This document shows, one piece after another, positions 1 through 5,875 of a DNA stretch of 7,857 nt. The stretch is from Campylobacterota bacterium (GTDB lineage: Bacteria > Campylobacterota > Campylobacteria > Campylobacterales > SZUA-545), in NCBI GenBank assembly GCA_030836705.1, contig JAUPLZ010000299.1:1-7857 (forward strand), written 5' to 3'. The number at the start of each line of letters is the position of its first letter. Positions within the stretch are counted from its first letter, which is position 1. The position numbers were made by a program, and so were the translations under genes. The notes under the pieces are model-generated. The model searched no databases, was not told the origin of the DNA, and worked only from the letters and a program-made list of their open reading frames with translations.

Positions 1-896
1 ATACACTATCTACTTACAGAGGAAAGCACCATTTAAAAGCCGAAAAAGGAAGACCTGGCGGTATTAGAAAAATGACCGGTCGCTCCGGAGAAGATCTTGT
101 TTTGGTTGTTCCACCAGGGACGCAAGTAATAGATGATGAAACCGGCGAAGTGATTTTAGATTTAAGAACAGTCGGGGAAAAAAAACTCTTTTTAGAAGGC
201 GGAAAGGGTGGGCTTGGTAATGCTAGGTTTAAATCTTCTACAAACCAAAGACCAACATATGCACAGCCTGGTATTGAAGGCGAAAGTAGAGTCGTTAGAT
301 TTGAACTTAAGTTAATTGCGGATGTTGGATTGGTCGGGTTTCCTAATGTAGGCAAATCCACATTGATATCAACGATTAGTAGTGCAAGACCGGAAGTTGC
401 TGATTATGAATTTACTACGCTGATTCCAAGCTTGGGTGTTGTAGATGCGGGTGATTACCACTCTTTTGTAATGGCTGATATTCCTGGCATTATTGGAGGA
501 GCAAGTGAAGGCAAGGGTTTAGGGCATGAATTTTTAAGACATATAGAGCGAACGAAATATATTCTTTTTATGCTTGATGTTGCAAACTACAGATCGCTTG
601 AAGAGCAGTTTGAAGTTTTAAAAAAAGAGCTTACAAATTACTCTCAAATGCTTTCTAGTAAAAAATATGCCATAGCGATAACAAGAGTTGATTCTTTGGT
701 TGAGAGCGAAGCCGTTTTGAAAATAGAAACTTTTATTAGAAATTGCGGATTTGAAAATTTTCAAAAAGATATATATCCGTTTTATATTAATGAAGATAAT
801 GATTTCTCACCATCTTTTATTCTCCCTATTTCGTCGGTTTCGTATTTAAATATTAAAAAACTTATTTTTATATTAGACAAAAAGTTAAGAGATTGA
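1..896 (+). CDS. obgE: Obg family GTPase (ribosome assembly), 5'-truncated by window edge
   Basis: Obg/CgtA is an essential GTPase that binds the 50S ribosomal precursor and links ribosome maturation to growth state. The frame is open from the window edge (first full codon at 3), so the true start lies upstream; comparison with family lengths suggests about 50-55 residues are missing. The visible N-terminal part is the glycine-rich Obg fold (RPGGIRKMTGRSGEDL, then VPPGTQV). The GTPase domain follows: G1 loop GFPNVGKST at 336-362, switch I YEFTTL with SLGVV, G3 DIPG followed by ASEGKGLGHEFLRHIERT, a non-canonical G4 TRVD at 681-692, and an ISS G5-like motif near 828. The protein ends right after the G domain, with no OCT domain and no acidic tail. 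An in-frame ATG at 72 is internal, because homologous Obg sequence continues upstream of it. The next gene, proB, starts 3 nt after the stop. Confidence 0.96.
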   Translation, partial: TLSTYRGKHHLKAEKGRPGGIRKMTGRSGEDLVLVVPPGTQVIDDETGEVILDLRTVGEKKLFLEGGKGGLGNARFKSSTNQRPTYAQPGIEGESRVVRFELKLIADVGLVGFPNVGKSTLISTISSARPEVADYEFTTLIPSLGVVDAGDYHSFVMADIPGIIGGASEGKGLGHEFLRHIERTKYILFMLDVANYRSLEEQFEVLKKELTNYSQMLSSKKYAIAITRVDSLVESEAVLKIETFIRNCGFENFQKDIYPFYINEDNDFSPSFILPISSVSYLNIKKLIFILDKKLRD

Positions 897-899
897 AAT

Positions 900-1664
900 A
901 TGCAAAGAGTTGTTTTAAAAGTAGGCAGTGCGGTTTTAACTGAAAATAGCGCACTTGCTATGGATAGATTATCCAATCTCGTTGAATTTATAGTCGAGTT
1001 AAAAAAAAGATACCAAGTTGTACTTGTTACATCAGGCGCAGTAGCGGCTGGATACACTCTTTTGCCGCTAGATAAAAAAGAGGTTGCAAACAAGCAAGCA
1101 CTTGCTTCCATAGGTCAGCCTCTTATTATGAAGCACTATAAAGATAATTTTAGAAAATATAATATTATCTGTTCTCAGATGCTATTGACAGCAGATGATT
1201 TTGATAGTAGAAAAAGAACAAAACATGCCAAAAATGCAATTGAAATACTTTTAAAAAATTCTGTTTTGCCAATTATAAATGAAAATGATGTAACGGCAAC
1301 GGAAGAGCTTGTTTTTGGCGATAACGACCAGCTAGCTGCCCATGTTGCGCTTCATTTTGATGCAGATTTGCTTGTTATTCTTACTGATATTAACGGATAT
1401 TATGATGACAATCCAAAAACAAATCCAAATGCAAAACTTTTAAAAAATGTCTCTTTTATTAAAGAAGCAGAGTTGAATAAAGAGCATACTCCAAATAGCA
1501 GTTTTGCAACTGGCGGAATAGTTACAAAATTAAAAGCGGCAAATTTTTTACTACAAAATAATAAAAAAATGTTTTTAAGCAGCGGTTTTGATTTAAGTGA
1601 TGCAAAAGAGTTTTTGTTAAACGATAATCATGTTGGTGGAACTATTTTTAGCAATAAAGATTAG
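900..1664 (+). CDS. proB: Glutamate 5-kinase, short form without PUA domain
   Basis: Glutamate 5-kinase phosphorylates L-glutamate with ATP, the first step of proline synthesis in the cytoplasm. The 254-residue protein is a single amino-acid-kinase domain. It opens with VVLKVGSAVL (nucleotide-binding lysine and GS loop), then VTSGAVAAG, the glutamate-binding stretch IINENDV followed by FGDNDQLAAHVA, ILTDINGYYDDNP, and the FATGGIVTKLKAA loop near residue 200. E. coli ProB is about 367 residues because of a C-terminal PUA domain; this one stops after GGTIF, so that domain is absent, as I recall for other Campylobacterota. The start ATG is 3 nt after the obgE stop, with an AAGAGA element (887-892) as a modest ribosome binding site inside the end of obgE. 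proA is not next to it, so the second pathway enzyme must be elsewhere. Confidence 0.95.
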   Translation: MQRVVLKVGSAVLTENSALAMDRLSNLVEFIVELKKRYQVVLVTSGAVAAGYTLLPLDKKEVANKQALASIGQPLIMKHYKDNFRKYNIICSQMLLTADDFDSRKRTKHAKNAIEILLKNSVLPIINENDVTATEELVFGDNDQLAAHVALHFDADLLVILTDINGYYDDNPKTNPNAKLLKNVSFIKEAELNKEHTPNSSFATGGIVTKLKAANFLLQNNKKMFLSSGFDLSDAKEFLLNDNHVGGTIFSNKD

Positions 1665-1667
1665 TCT

Positions 1668-2576
1668 ATGAAAATTGTCTACATGGGTACGCCATCTTAT
1701 GCGTCAAATATTCTTTTTGAGTTATCAAAAGATAAGAGATTTGAAGTTTGTGAAGTATTTACCCAGCCTGATAAGCCCGCGGGAAGAAAAAAAATCCTAA
1801 CCTCTTCGGCTGTAAAAATAAAAGCCGTTGAGCTAGGGTTTGATGTTTTTCAACCAGAAAATATAAATACTCAAGAATCTATAGATATCATAAAAAATGC
1901 AAAGCCTGATTTTATAGTTGTTGCAGCTTACGGTCAATTATTAAAAAAAGAGATTTTGCAAATCGCTCCATGCATAAACCTTCATGCTTCAATACTTCCT
2001 GATTATAGAGGCGCTAGCCCGATTCAAGAAACGCTTCTAAATGGAGATAAATTTGCAGGCGTTACCGCTATGCTTATGGAAGAAGGGCTTGATTGCGGTG
2101 ATATGCTTGGTTTTTCTTACTTGGAAAATGTACAGACAAAAACAAGTGAAGATTTAATGCAAGAATTATCCTATTTGGCATCGGACATTATAAGACAGGT
2201 TTTGGTTGATTTTAACGCAATTAGACCACAAAAACAGAGAAGCGTGAGTGCAACATATGTAAAAAAAAGAACAAAAAAAGAGGCAATAGTTGAATTAAAA
2301 AATGCTGTGCAAGTTGATAGAAAATTTAGGGCATTTTTCCCATGGCCTGGAGTATTTTTGGAATCAGGTTTGGCTTTAAAGAATATAAAATTAAATGAAA
2401 TGCATTCAAAAAATAAGATTGGTGAAATTCTTAAAATAAACAAAGATAATATTGTTGTTGGTTGCGAAAAGGGGAGTTTGATAATCTTCTCACTTCAAGC
2501 CCCGTCAAAAAACGAAATTGATGCAGTAAGTTTTATAAGAGGAAAAAGGCTCTCTTGTGGAGATATTTTATTATAA
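1668..2576 (+). CDS. fmt: Methionyl-tRNA formyltransferase
   Basis: Fmt transfers the formyl group of 10-formyltetrahydrofolate to the amino group of Met on initiator tRNA, giving fMet-tRNA for translation initiation. The 302-residue length is close to the usual 310-315. The N-terminal formyltransferase Rossmann domain starts with IVYMGTPSYAS. The catalytic triad is visible: Asn104 and His106 in INLHASILPDYRGASPIQ and Asp142 in EGLDCGDML. The C-terminal OB-like tRNA-binding domain includes RAFFPWPGVFLESG (about residues 221-234). The start ATG is 3 nt after the proB stop and lacks a strong Shine-Dalgarno sequence, so translation is probably coupled to proB. The 3' end overlaps birA by 20 nt. 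The lysine-rich stretch around 2261-2280 contains A8 and A7 runs, but the frame is intact. Confidence 0.96.
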   Translation: MKIVYMGTPSYASNILFELSKDKRFEVCEVFTQPDKPAGRKKILTSSAVKIKAVELGFDVFQPENINTQESIDIIKNAKPDFIVVAAYGQLLKKEILQIAPCINLHASILPDYRGASPIQETLLNGDKFAGVTAMLMEEGLDCGDMLGFSYLENVQTKTSEDLMQELSYLASDIIRQVLVDFNAIRPQKQRSVSATYVKKRTKKEAIVELKNAVQVDRKFRAFFPWPGVFLESGLALKNIKLNEMHSKNKIGEILKINKDNIVVGCEKGSLIIFSLQAPSKNEIDAVSFIRGKRLSCGDILL

Positions 2577-3189
2577 AGAGATTGATTCTACGCAGCTTGA
2601 GGCAAGAAGGATTTTAAAAAGCAATCAGCAAGCTACTCCTTTTGCCGTTGTTGCTGATATTCAAACATTTGGAATCGGAAGCAGGAGCAATAATTGGGAT
2701 TCTGTAGACGGAAATTTATTTATGTCTTTTGTTTTAAACAAAAAAAATCTTCCTTGTGATTTGGAGCTTGTCTCAACTTCTATCTACTTTGGTTACATTT
2801 TGAAACTAGCTCTTAAACAACTTGGCTCACAAGCATGGCTTAAATGGCCAAACGATATATATATAAAAGAGAATAAAATTGGCGGAATAATGACCAATAT
2901 TGTTGGAGAAAATATTATATGCGGAATCGGATTAAACCTTTTAAAGACAGAGAAATATGCCTCTTTAGATATAAAAATAGAGAGAGAAACGATAGTAAAA
3001 ACATATTTTTACATTCTCAATGAAGTTCCATCATGGAAGAGAATTTTTAGCATGTTTAGAGTAGAATTTGACAATAGCAAAGACCTTAAAACACATGTTG
3101 ACGGTCAGTCAGTTTCTCTAAAAAATGCTTTGTTGGAGAGTGACGGTTCGCTGATAATTGAAGGAAAGAGAGTGTACAGCCTAAGATGA
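2557..3189 (+). CDS. birA: Biotin-protein ligase, catalytic domain only
   Basis: BirA makes biotinyl-5'-AMP and attaches biotin to the acceptor lysine of biotin carboxyl carrier proteins such as AccB of acetyl-CoA carboxylase. The 210-residue protein begins directly with the catalytic domain (YYKEIDSTQLEARR), so it lacks the N-terminal winged-helix DNA-binding domain of E. coli BirA and should not act as a biotin-operon repressor. Family motifs are KWPNDIYI (residues 96-103, active-site lysine 96), KIGGIM (107-112) and GIGLNL (123-128). The adenylate-binding loop, GRGRRG in E. coli, reads GIGSRSNNW here (39-47). The GTG start at 2557 is chosen because the homology begins at once and AAAGG at 2545-2549 lies 7 nt upstream; it overlaps the fmt end by 20 nt. 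The stop overlaps the parA start as ATGA. Confidence 0.93.
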   Translation: MEIFYYKEIDSTQLEARRILKSNQQATPFAVVADIQTFGIGSRSNNWDSVDGNLFMSFVLNKKNLPCDLELVSTSIYFGYILKLALKQLGSQAWLKWPNDIYIKENKIGGIMTNIVGENIICGIGLNLLKTEKYASLDIKIERETIVKTYFYILNEVPSWKRIFSMFRVEFDNSKDLKTHVDGQSVSLKNALLESDGSLIIEGKRVYSLR

Positions 3190-3992
3190 GCGAAATAATT
3201 ACAATTGCCAACCAAAAAGGCGGAGTAGGTAAGACTACAACCGCTGTTAATTTGTCAGCATCTCTTGCAGTTGCAGAGAAGAGAGTTCTTTTAATTGATG
3301 CAGATCCTCAGGCAAATGCGACTACTCATTTTGGATTCCACAGAAATGATTACGAATACAATATTTATCATGCACTTACGGGCATAAAAAAACTTTCGGA
3401 TGTTATTCTTAATACTGCCATAACCGGACTTGATATAGTTCCGTCAAATATCGGTCTTGTTGGTATTGAAAAAGAATTTTACGATAAAGAAGTATCATCT
3501 CGTGAACTTGTTTTAAAAAAACAGATAAAAACTGTACAGAATCAATATGATTATATTATTATTGATTCGCCGCCGGCTCTTGGGCTTATAACGATAAACG
3601 CCCTTGGTGCGTCAAATTCGGTAATTATTCCTATTCAGTGCGAGTATTTTGCTTTAGAAGGGCTAGCGCAGCTTTTAAACACCATAAAATTAATAAAAAA
3701 AACAATAAATCCAAAGCTTAATATCAAAGGTTTTTTGCCGACGATGTATAGTTCTGCAAATAATCTTTCAAAACAAGTTTATTCGGATCTCATGCAGCAT
3801 TTTAAGAATAAGCTATTTGCTATAAATAATAGCGAAAATGAAGAGGATAGATTTATTTATATTCCAAGAAATGTAAAGCTTGCAGAGAGCCCAAGTTTTG
3901 GAAAGCCGGTTATTATGTACGATGTAAAATCATTGGGTTCTGTGGCATATCAAAATTTAGCAGGTGCTATATTGGGAAGTAAAGTTGGCTAA
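3186..3992 (+). CDS. parA: ParA/Soj-type chromosome-partitioning ATPase
   Basis: ParA is a deviant-Walker ATPase that binds DNA without sequence specificity as an ATP dimer and, with ParB bound at parS, moves replicated chromosome origins apart. The 268-residue protein starts with IITIANQKGGVGKTTTAVNL: the deviant Walker A KGGVGKTT is at residues 11-18, with signature Lys11 and catalytic Lys16. LLIDADPQAN follows at 35-44, the Walker B YIIIDSPPALG at 123-133, and the conserved IPRNVKLAESPSFGKPV near 227-242. There is no N-terminal helix-turn-helix, so this is the short chromosomal (Soj) form rather than a plasmid type Ia ParA. The ATG lies in an ATGA overlap with the birA stop, and no good Shine-Dalgarno is directly upstream, which points to translational coupling. 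The next gene is its partner parB. Confidence 0.96.
   Translation: MSEIITIANQKGGVGKTTTAVNLSASLAVAEKRVLLIDADPQANATTHFGFHRNDYEYNIYHALTGIKKLSDVILNTAITGLDIVPSNIGLVGIEKEFYDKEVSSRELVLKKQIKTVQNQYDYIIIDSPPALGLITINALGASNSVIIPIQCEYFALEGLAQLLNTIKLIKKTINPKLNIKGFLPTMYSSANNLSKQVYSDLMQHFKNKLFAINNSENEEDRFIYIPRNVKLAESPSFGKPVIMYDVKSLGSVAYQNLAGAILGSKVG
3974..3979 (+). promoter_or_regulatory. Ribosome binding site deciding the parB TTG start
   Basis: GGGAAG lies inside the last codons of parA and ends 5 nt before TTG 3985. It supports TTG rather than the upstream GTG at 3964 as the parB start. This placement couples parB translation to parA. Confidence 0.6.
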
Positions 3993-4833
3993 ATTAAAAT
4001 TAGGGCGCGGTATAGGCGCTATATTAGAAGAAGTAGAAGAGGCTTATACAAACGATATTAAAAGCGGCTCCGAAACTATTACCGAGATAAAAATAGAGAA
4101 CATTAAACCAAATCCGTTCCAGCCTAGAAAAAATTTTGATGAGCAAAAGCTAAAAGAGCTTTCTGACTCTATAAAAGAGCATGGCTTATTACAGCCTGTT
4201 GTTGTAATTAGAAAAAAGAATCATTTTATTCTTATAGCCGGCGAAAGAAGATTAAGAGCAAGCAAATTGGCAGGATTGTCAACAATTAGGGCGATAATTG
4301 CCGACATTACTTTTGAGAATATACGAGAGCTGGCATTAATAGAGAATATTCAAAGAGAAAATTTAGATCCAATAGAACTTGCAAACTCTCTTAATGAACT
4401 AATAGAAAAACACAAAGCCACGCATGACAAACTCGCAGAAATTATTCACAAAAGCAGAACCTATGTTACAAATGCACTTAGGTTGCTATCTCTTAGCAAA
4501 TTTACGCAAGAAAAAATATCAGAAGGCAAGCTCTCGTCGGGTCATGCAAAAGTTCTAGTCGGGCTTGATTATAATGATGAAGTAAAGCTTGTAAATAGCA
4601 TCATAAATCAAAAACTAAGCGTTAGAGAAACTGAAGATTTAATAAAAAACTTTAAAAACAAAAGTATTCAGCACGAAGCTTTGCCAATTATGAAAAAAAG
4701 CTTAAATCTTAATGAGCTTGTGAATAGGCTAAAGAATATTACAAAAAATATTAAAACTAAGAATAATTCGATAAGTATAGAATTTGATTCGCAAGAATCT
4801 ATCGATAACTTTTTAAAGCATATTGCCGGATAA
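3985..4833 (+). CDS. parB: ParB/Spo0J chromosome-partitioning protein
   Basis: ParB binds parS sites near the replication origin, spreads as a CTP-dependent clamp and stimulates ParA. I place the start at TTG 3985, giving 282 residues that begin MAKLKLGRGIGAIL. This matches the usual ParB N-terminus, whose basic GRG segment stimulates ParA ATPase, and GGGAAG (3974-3979) sits 5 nt upstream. A GTG at 3964 would add seven unconserved residues. Motifs: NPFQPRKNF (box before the CTP site, 43-51), the CTP-binding GERRLRA (86-92), ALIENIQRENLDPIELA (117-133), a helix-turn-helix at about 147-171, and a short C-terminal dimerisation region after about 235. It overlaps the parA end by 8 nt. I saw no canonical parS palindrome in this window. 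Confidence 0.95.
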   Translation: MAKLKLGRGIGAILEEVEEAYTNDIKSGSETITEIKIENIKPNPFQPRKNFDEQKLKELSDSIKEHGLLQPVVVIRKKNHFILIAGERRLRASKLAGLSTIRAIIADITFENIRELALIENIQRENLDPIELANSLNELIEKHKATHDKLAEIIHKSRTYVTNALRLLSLSKFTQEKISEGKLSSGHAKVLVGLDYNDEVKLVNSIINQKLSVRETEDLIKNFKNKSIQHEALPIMKKSLNLNELVNRLKNITKNIKTKNNSISIEFDSQESIDNFLKHIAG

Positions 4834-4873
4834 CGGTTGCAAAATCGATATTTATTAATATGCTATTAAATCT

Positions 4874-4902
4874 AATTTTGGTAATATAGCCAAAATTTTT
4901 TT
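4874..4902 (+). terminator. Possible weak intrinsic terminator after parB
   Basis: An 8-bp perfect inverted repeat, AATTTTGG (4874-4881) and CCAAAATT (4890-4897), flanks an 8-nt loop and runs into seven T residues (4896-4902). The shape is that of a rho-independent terminator for the upstream obgE-parB gene train. However, only two base pairs are G-C, so it should be weak and might allow read-through into atpF'. The loop also contains the TAATAT promoter candidate, and the T-run abuts the atpF' ribosome binding site. Termination, RNA processing and chance in AT-rich DNA are all possible. Confidence 0.35.
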
Positions 4903-4908
4903 GGAAGG
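4903..4908 (+). promoter_or_regulatory. Ribosome binding site deciding the atpF' start
   Basis: GGAAGG ends 7 nt before ATG 4916. An alternative in-frame TTG at 4901 overlaps this site and would have no binding site of its own, so ATG 4916 is preferred. Confidence 0.75.
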
Positions 4909-4915
4909 TTGTGCC

Positions 4916-5344
4916 ATGATCGATTTGAATCTGACACTCATATTAACTGAAGCAATCATTTTCTTGTTTTTGCTAATTGTTTTAAATAAGATACTAATAA
5001 AACCTATAGTATCTCATATTGATTCAAGAAGCAAAAGCATTAAAGATGGTTTGGGTAGTGCGAATCAAAATTCCCATGAAGTATCTGAGTTGGAGAAACA
5101 GGCAGAAGAGATAATAAGAAGTGCTAAAGTGGCGGCTCAAGAGCTGAGAAATACTAAGTTAGGTAGTGTGAAAAAAGCAATACATGACAAAATTGAGGCA
5201 AAAAAAGCAGCTGTTGAAGAAGAGTTAAAGCAATTTAATAATGAGTTGTTGACTAGAAGAGTTGATTTGAAAGCTTCTTTGGTGGCACAAAGCCCAGTTT
5301 TAAATGAGGCTCTTAAAGCCAAGTTGTTTGCTTCTTCAAACTAA
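4916..5344 (+). CDS. atpF': F1Fo ATP synthase subunit b' (peripheral stalk)
   Basis: Subunit b' is one of two non-identical stalk proteins that hold the F1 alpha/beta hexamer against the membrane ring during rotary ATP synthesis. The 142-residue protein has one N-terminal membrane helix (about residues 6-27, ending before NKILIKPIV). A charged, alanine- and glutamate-rich coiled-coil helix follows, with segments such as KQAEEIIRSAKVAAQELRN and EAKKAAVEEELKQFNNEL. The start is ATG 4916, directed by GGAAGG at 4903-4908. It is first in the ATP synthase cluster, just before the distinct b subunit 13 nt downstream. Assignment as b' rather than b rests on its shorter length, its position before the second b-type gene, and the known gene order in this phylum. 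Stalk helices carry few catalytic motifs, so the family call depends on topology and context. Confidence 0.9.
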   Translation: MIDLNLTLILTEAIIFLFLLIVLNKILIKPIVSHIDSRSKSIKDGLGSANQNSHEVSELEKQAEEIIRSAKVAAQELRNTKLGSVKKAIHDKIEAKKAAVEEELKQFNNELLTRRVDLKASLVAQSPVLNEALKAKLFASSN

Positions 5345-5347
5345 TAC

Positions 5348-5352
5348 AAGGA
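5348..5352 (+). promoter_or_regulatory. Ribosome binding site deciding the atpF start
   Basis: AAGGA lies 5 nt before ATG 5358. The in-frame ATG at 5352 overlaps this site and the one at 5304 lies inside atpF', so ATG 5358 is preferred. Confidence 0.65.
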
Positions 5353-5357
5353 TGATA

Positions 5358-5873
5358 ATGAAATATTTAGTAATTCTTTTTTTAACAGGGGTTACGCTTC
5401 TATCTGCTTCTTCGAGTGAGCATGGTGGCGAAACCGATATAGTTCCAAGATTGGTTAATTTCTTAATATTTGCTGGTTTGATTTATTATTTACTAGCGAA
5501 ACACATTAAGAATTTTTTTAATAGTAGACAGGTTAATATAGCTCAAGAGCTTGAAAAAGTTGAAGAGAAGGTTAAAGCCTCTGCAAAAATAAAAGAGTCA
5601 GCTCTTTTAAAAATTGAAGAAGCGAGAAGAATAGCTCGTGAAATAGAGGAAACAACAGCTAAAGAGCTAGAGTTGATCATGAAAAAAATGGAAAAAGATT
5701 TATTGTTTGATTTAGAGCAAATAGAAAAACACAAAGAAGAGTTAAAAATTGTATCTGAAAACAAAATGATTAGAGAGGTTGTGGCTGAATCTCTTGAAGA
5801 AGCACTTGATGTTGATAGCATTGCAAAAAACAACGATGAGCTTATTAAATCAATTATTAAAAAAGTGGCATAA
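5358..5873 (+). CDS. atpF: F1Fo ATP synthase subunit b (peripheral stalk)
   Basis: Subunit b pairs with b' to form the peripheral stalk of ATP synthase. From ATG 5358 the protein has 171 residues, the size I recall for H. pylori AtpF. It has two hydrophobic segments. The first (about 3-16, YLVILFLTGVTLLSA followed by a Ser-rich stretch) looks like a signal peptide or extra membrane anchor. The second (about 27-48, DIVPRLVNFLIFAGLIYYLL) is the classical b-subunit membrane helix with its Arg and Asn. A long charged coiled coil follows (EKVEEKVKASAKIKESALLK onward), rich in Glu and Lys. The extended N-terminus compared with E. coli b (156 residues) is a trait of this phylum. It lies 13 nt after atpF' and 2 nt before atpH, so it is clearly part of one operon. 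Confidence 0.92.
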   Translation: MKYLVILFLTGVTLLSASSSEHGGETDIVPRLVNFLIFAGLIYYLLAKHIKNFFNSRQVNIAQELEKVEEKVKASAKIKESALLKIEEARRIAREIEETTAKELELIMKKMEKDLLFDLEQIEKHKEELKIVSENKMIREVVAESLEEALDVDSIAKNNDELIKSIIKKVA

Positions 5874-5875
5874 AT

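Larger units (their letters stand above)
4834..4915 (+). promoter_or_regulatory. Intergenic spacer with probable ATP synthase operon promoter
   Basis: This 82-nt, strongly AT-rich gap is the only real intergenic space in the window and separates parB from the ATP synthase genes. Candidate -10 elements are TAATAT at 4882-4887 and TATTAA at 4864-4869 (the latter after TGC, an extended-type context). A -35-like TTGCAA at 4837-4842 is too far (21 nt) from the second. Campylobacterota housekeeping promoters often lack a -35 box and rely on a -10 box with upstream AT-rich periodicity, which this spacer could satisfy. That a promoter exists here is inferred from position and composition; the exact element is uncertain. 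Confidence 0.4.

Noticed and set aside
2261..2279. Adjacent A8 and A7 runs in fmt, and other A8 runs (proB 1001-1008, fmt 1787-1794, birA 2740-2747), as possible phase-variation or frameshift sites
   Set aside because: All are lysine codons in an AT-rich genome, no run exceeds 8, and every frame is intact. The genes are housekeeping genes that are unlikely to phase vary.
4855..4869. Inverted repeat TTAATA-TGC-TATTAA in the parB-atpF' gap
   Set aside because: It is six A-T pairs only, expected by chance in such AT-rich DNA; I mention it only as a possible -10 region.
5630..5645. parS-like CGTGAAA in atpF
   Set aside because: The left half of the palindrome is missing; about 10 of 16 matches is unremarkable.
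5543..5833. Ser-rich reverse-strand open frame opposite atpF (and similar frames at 14-361, 782-1111, 2171-2443, 5137-5322, 5912-6163 and 6411-6665)
   Set aside because: These are antisense shadows of Glu/Lys-rich or conserved genes, with no credible ribosome sites and no recognisable protein features.
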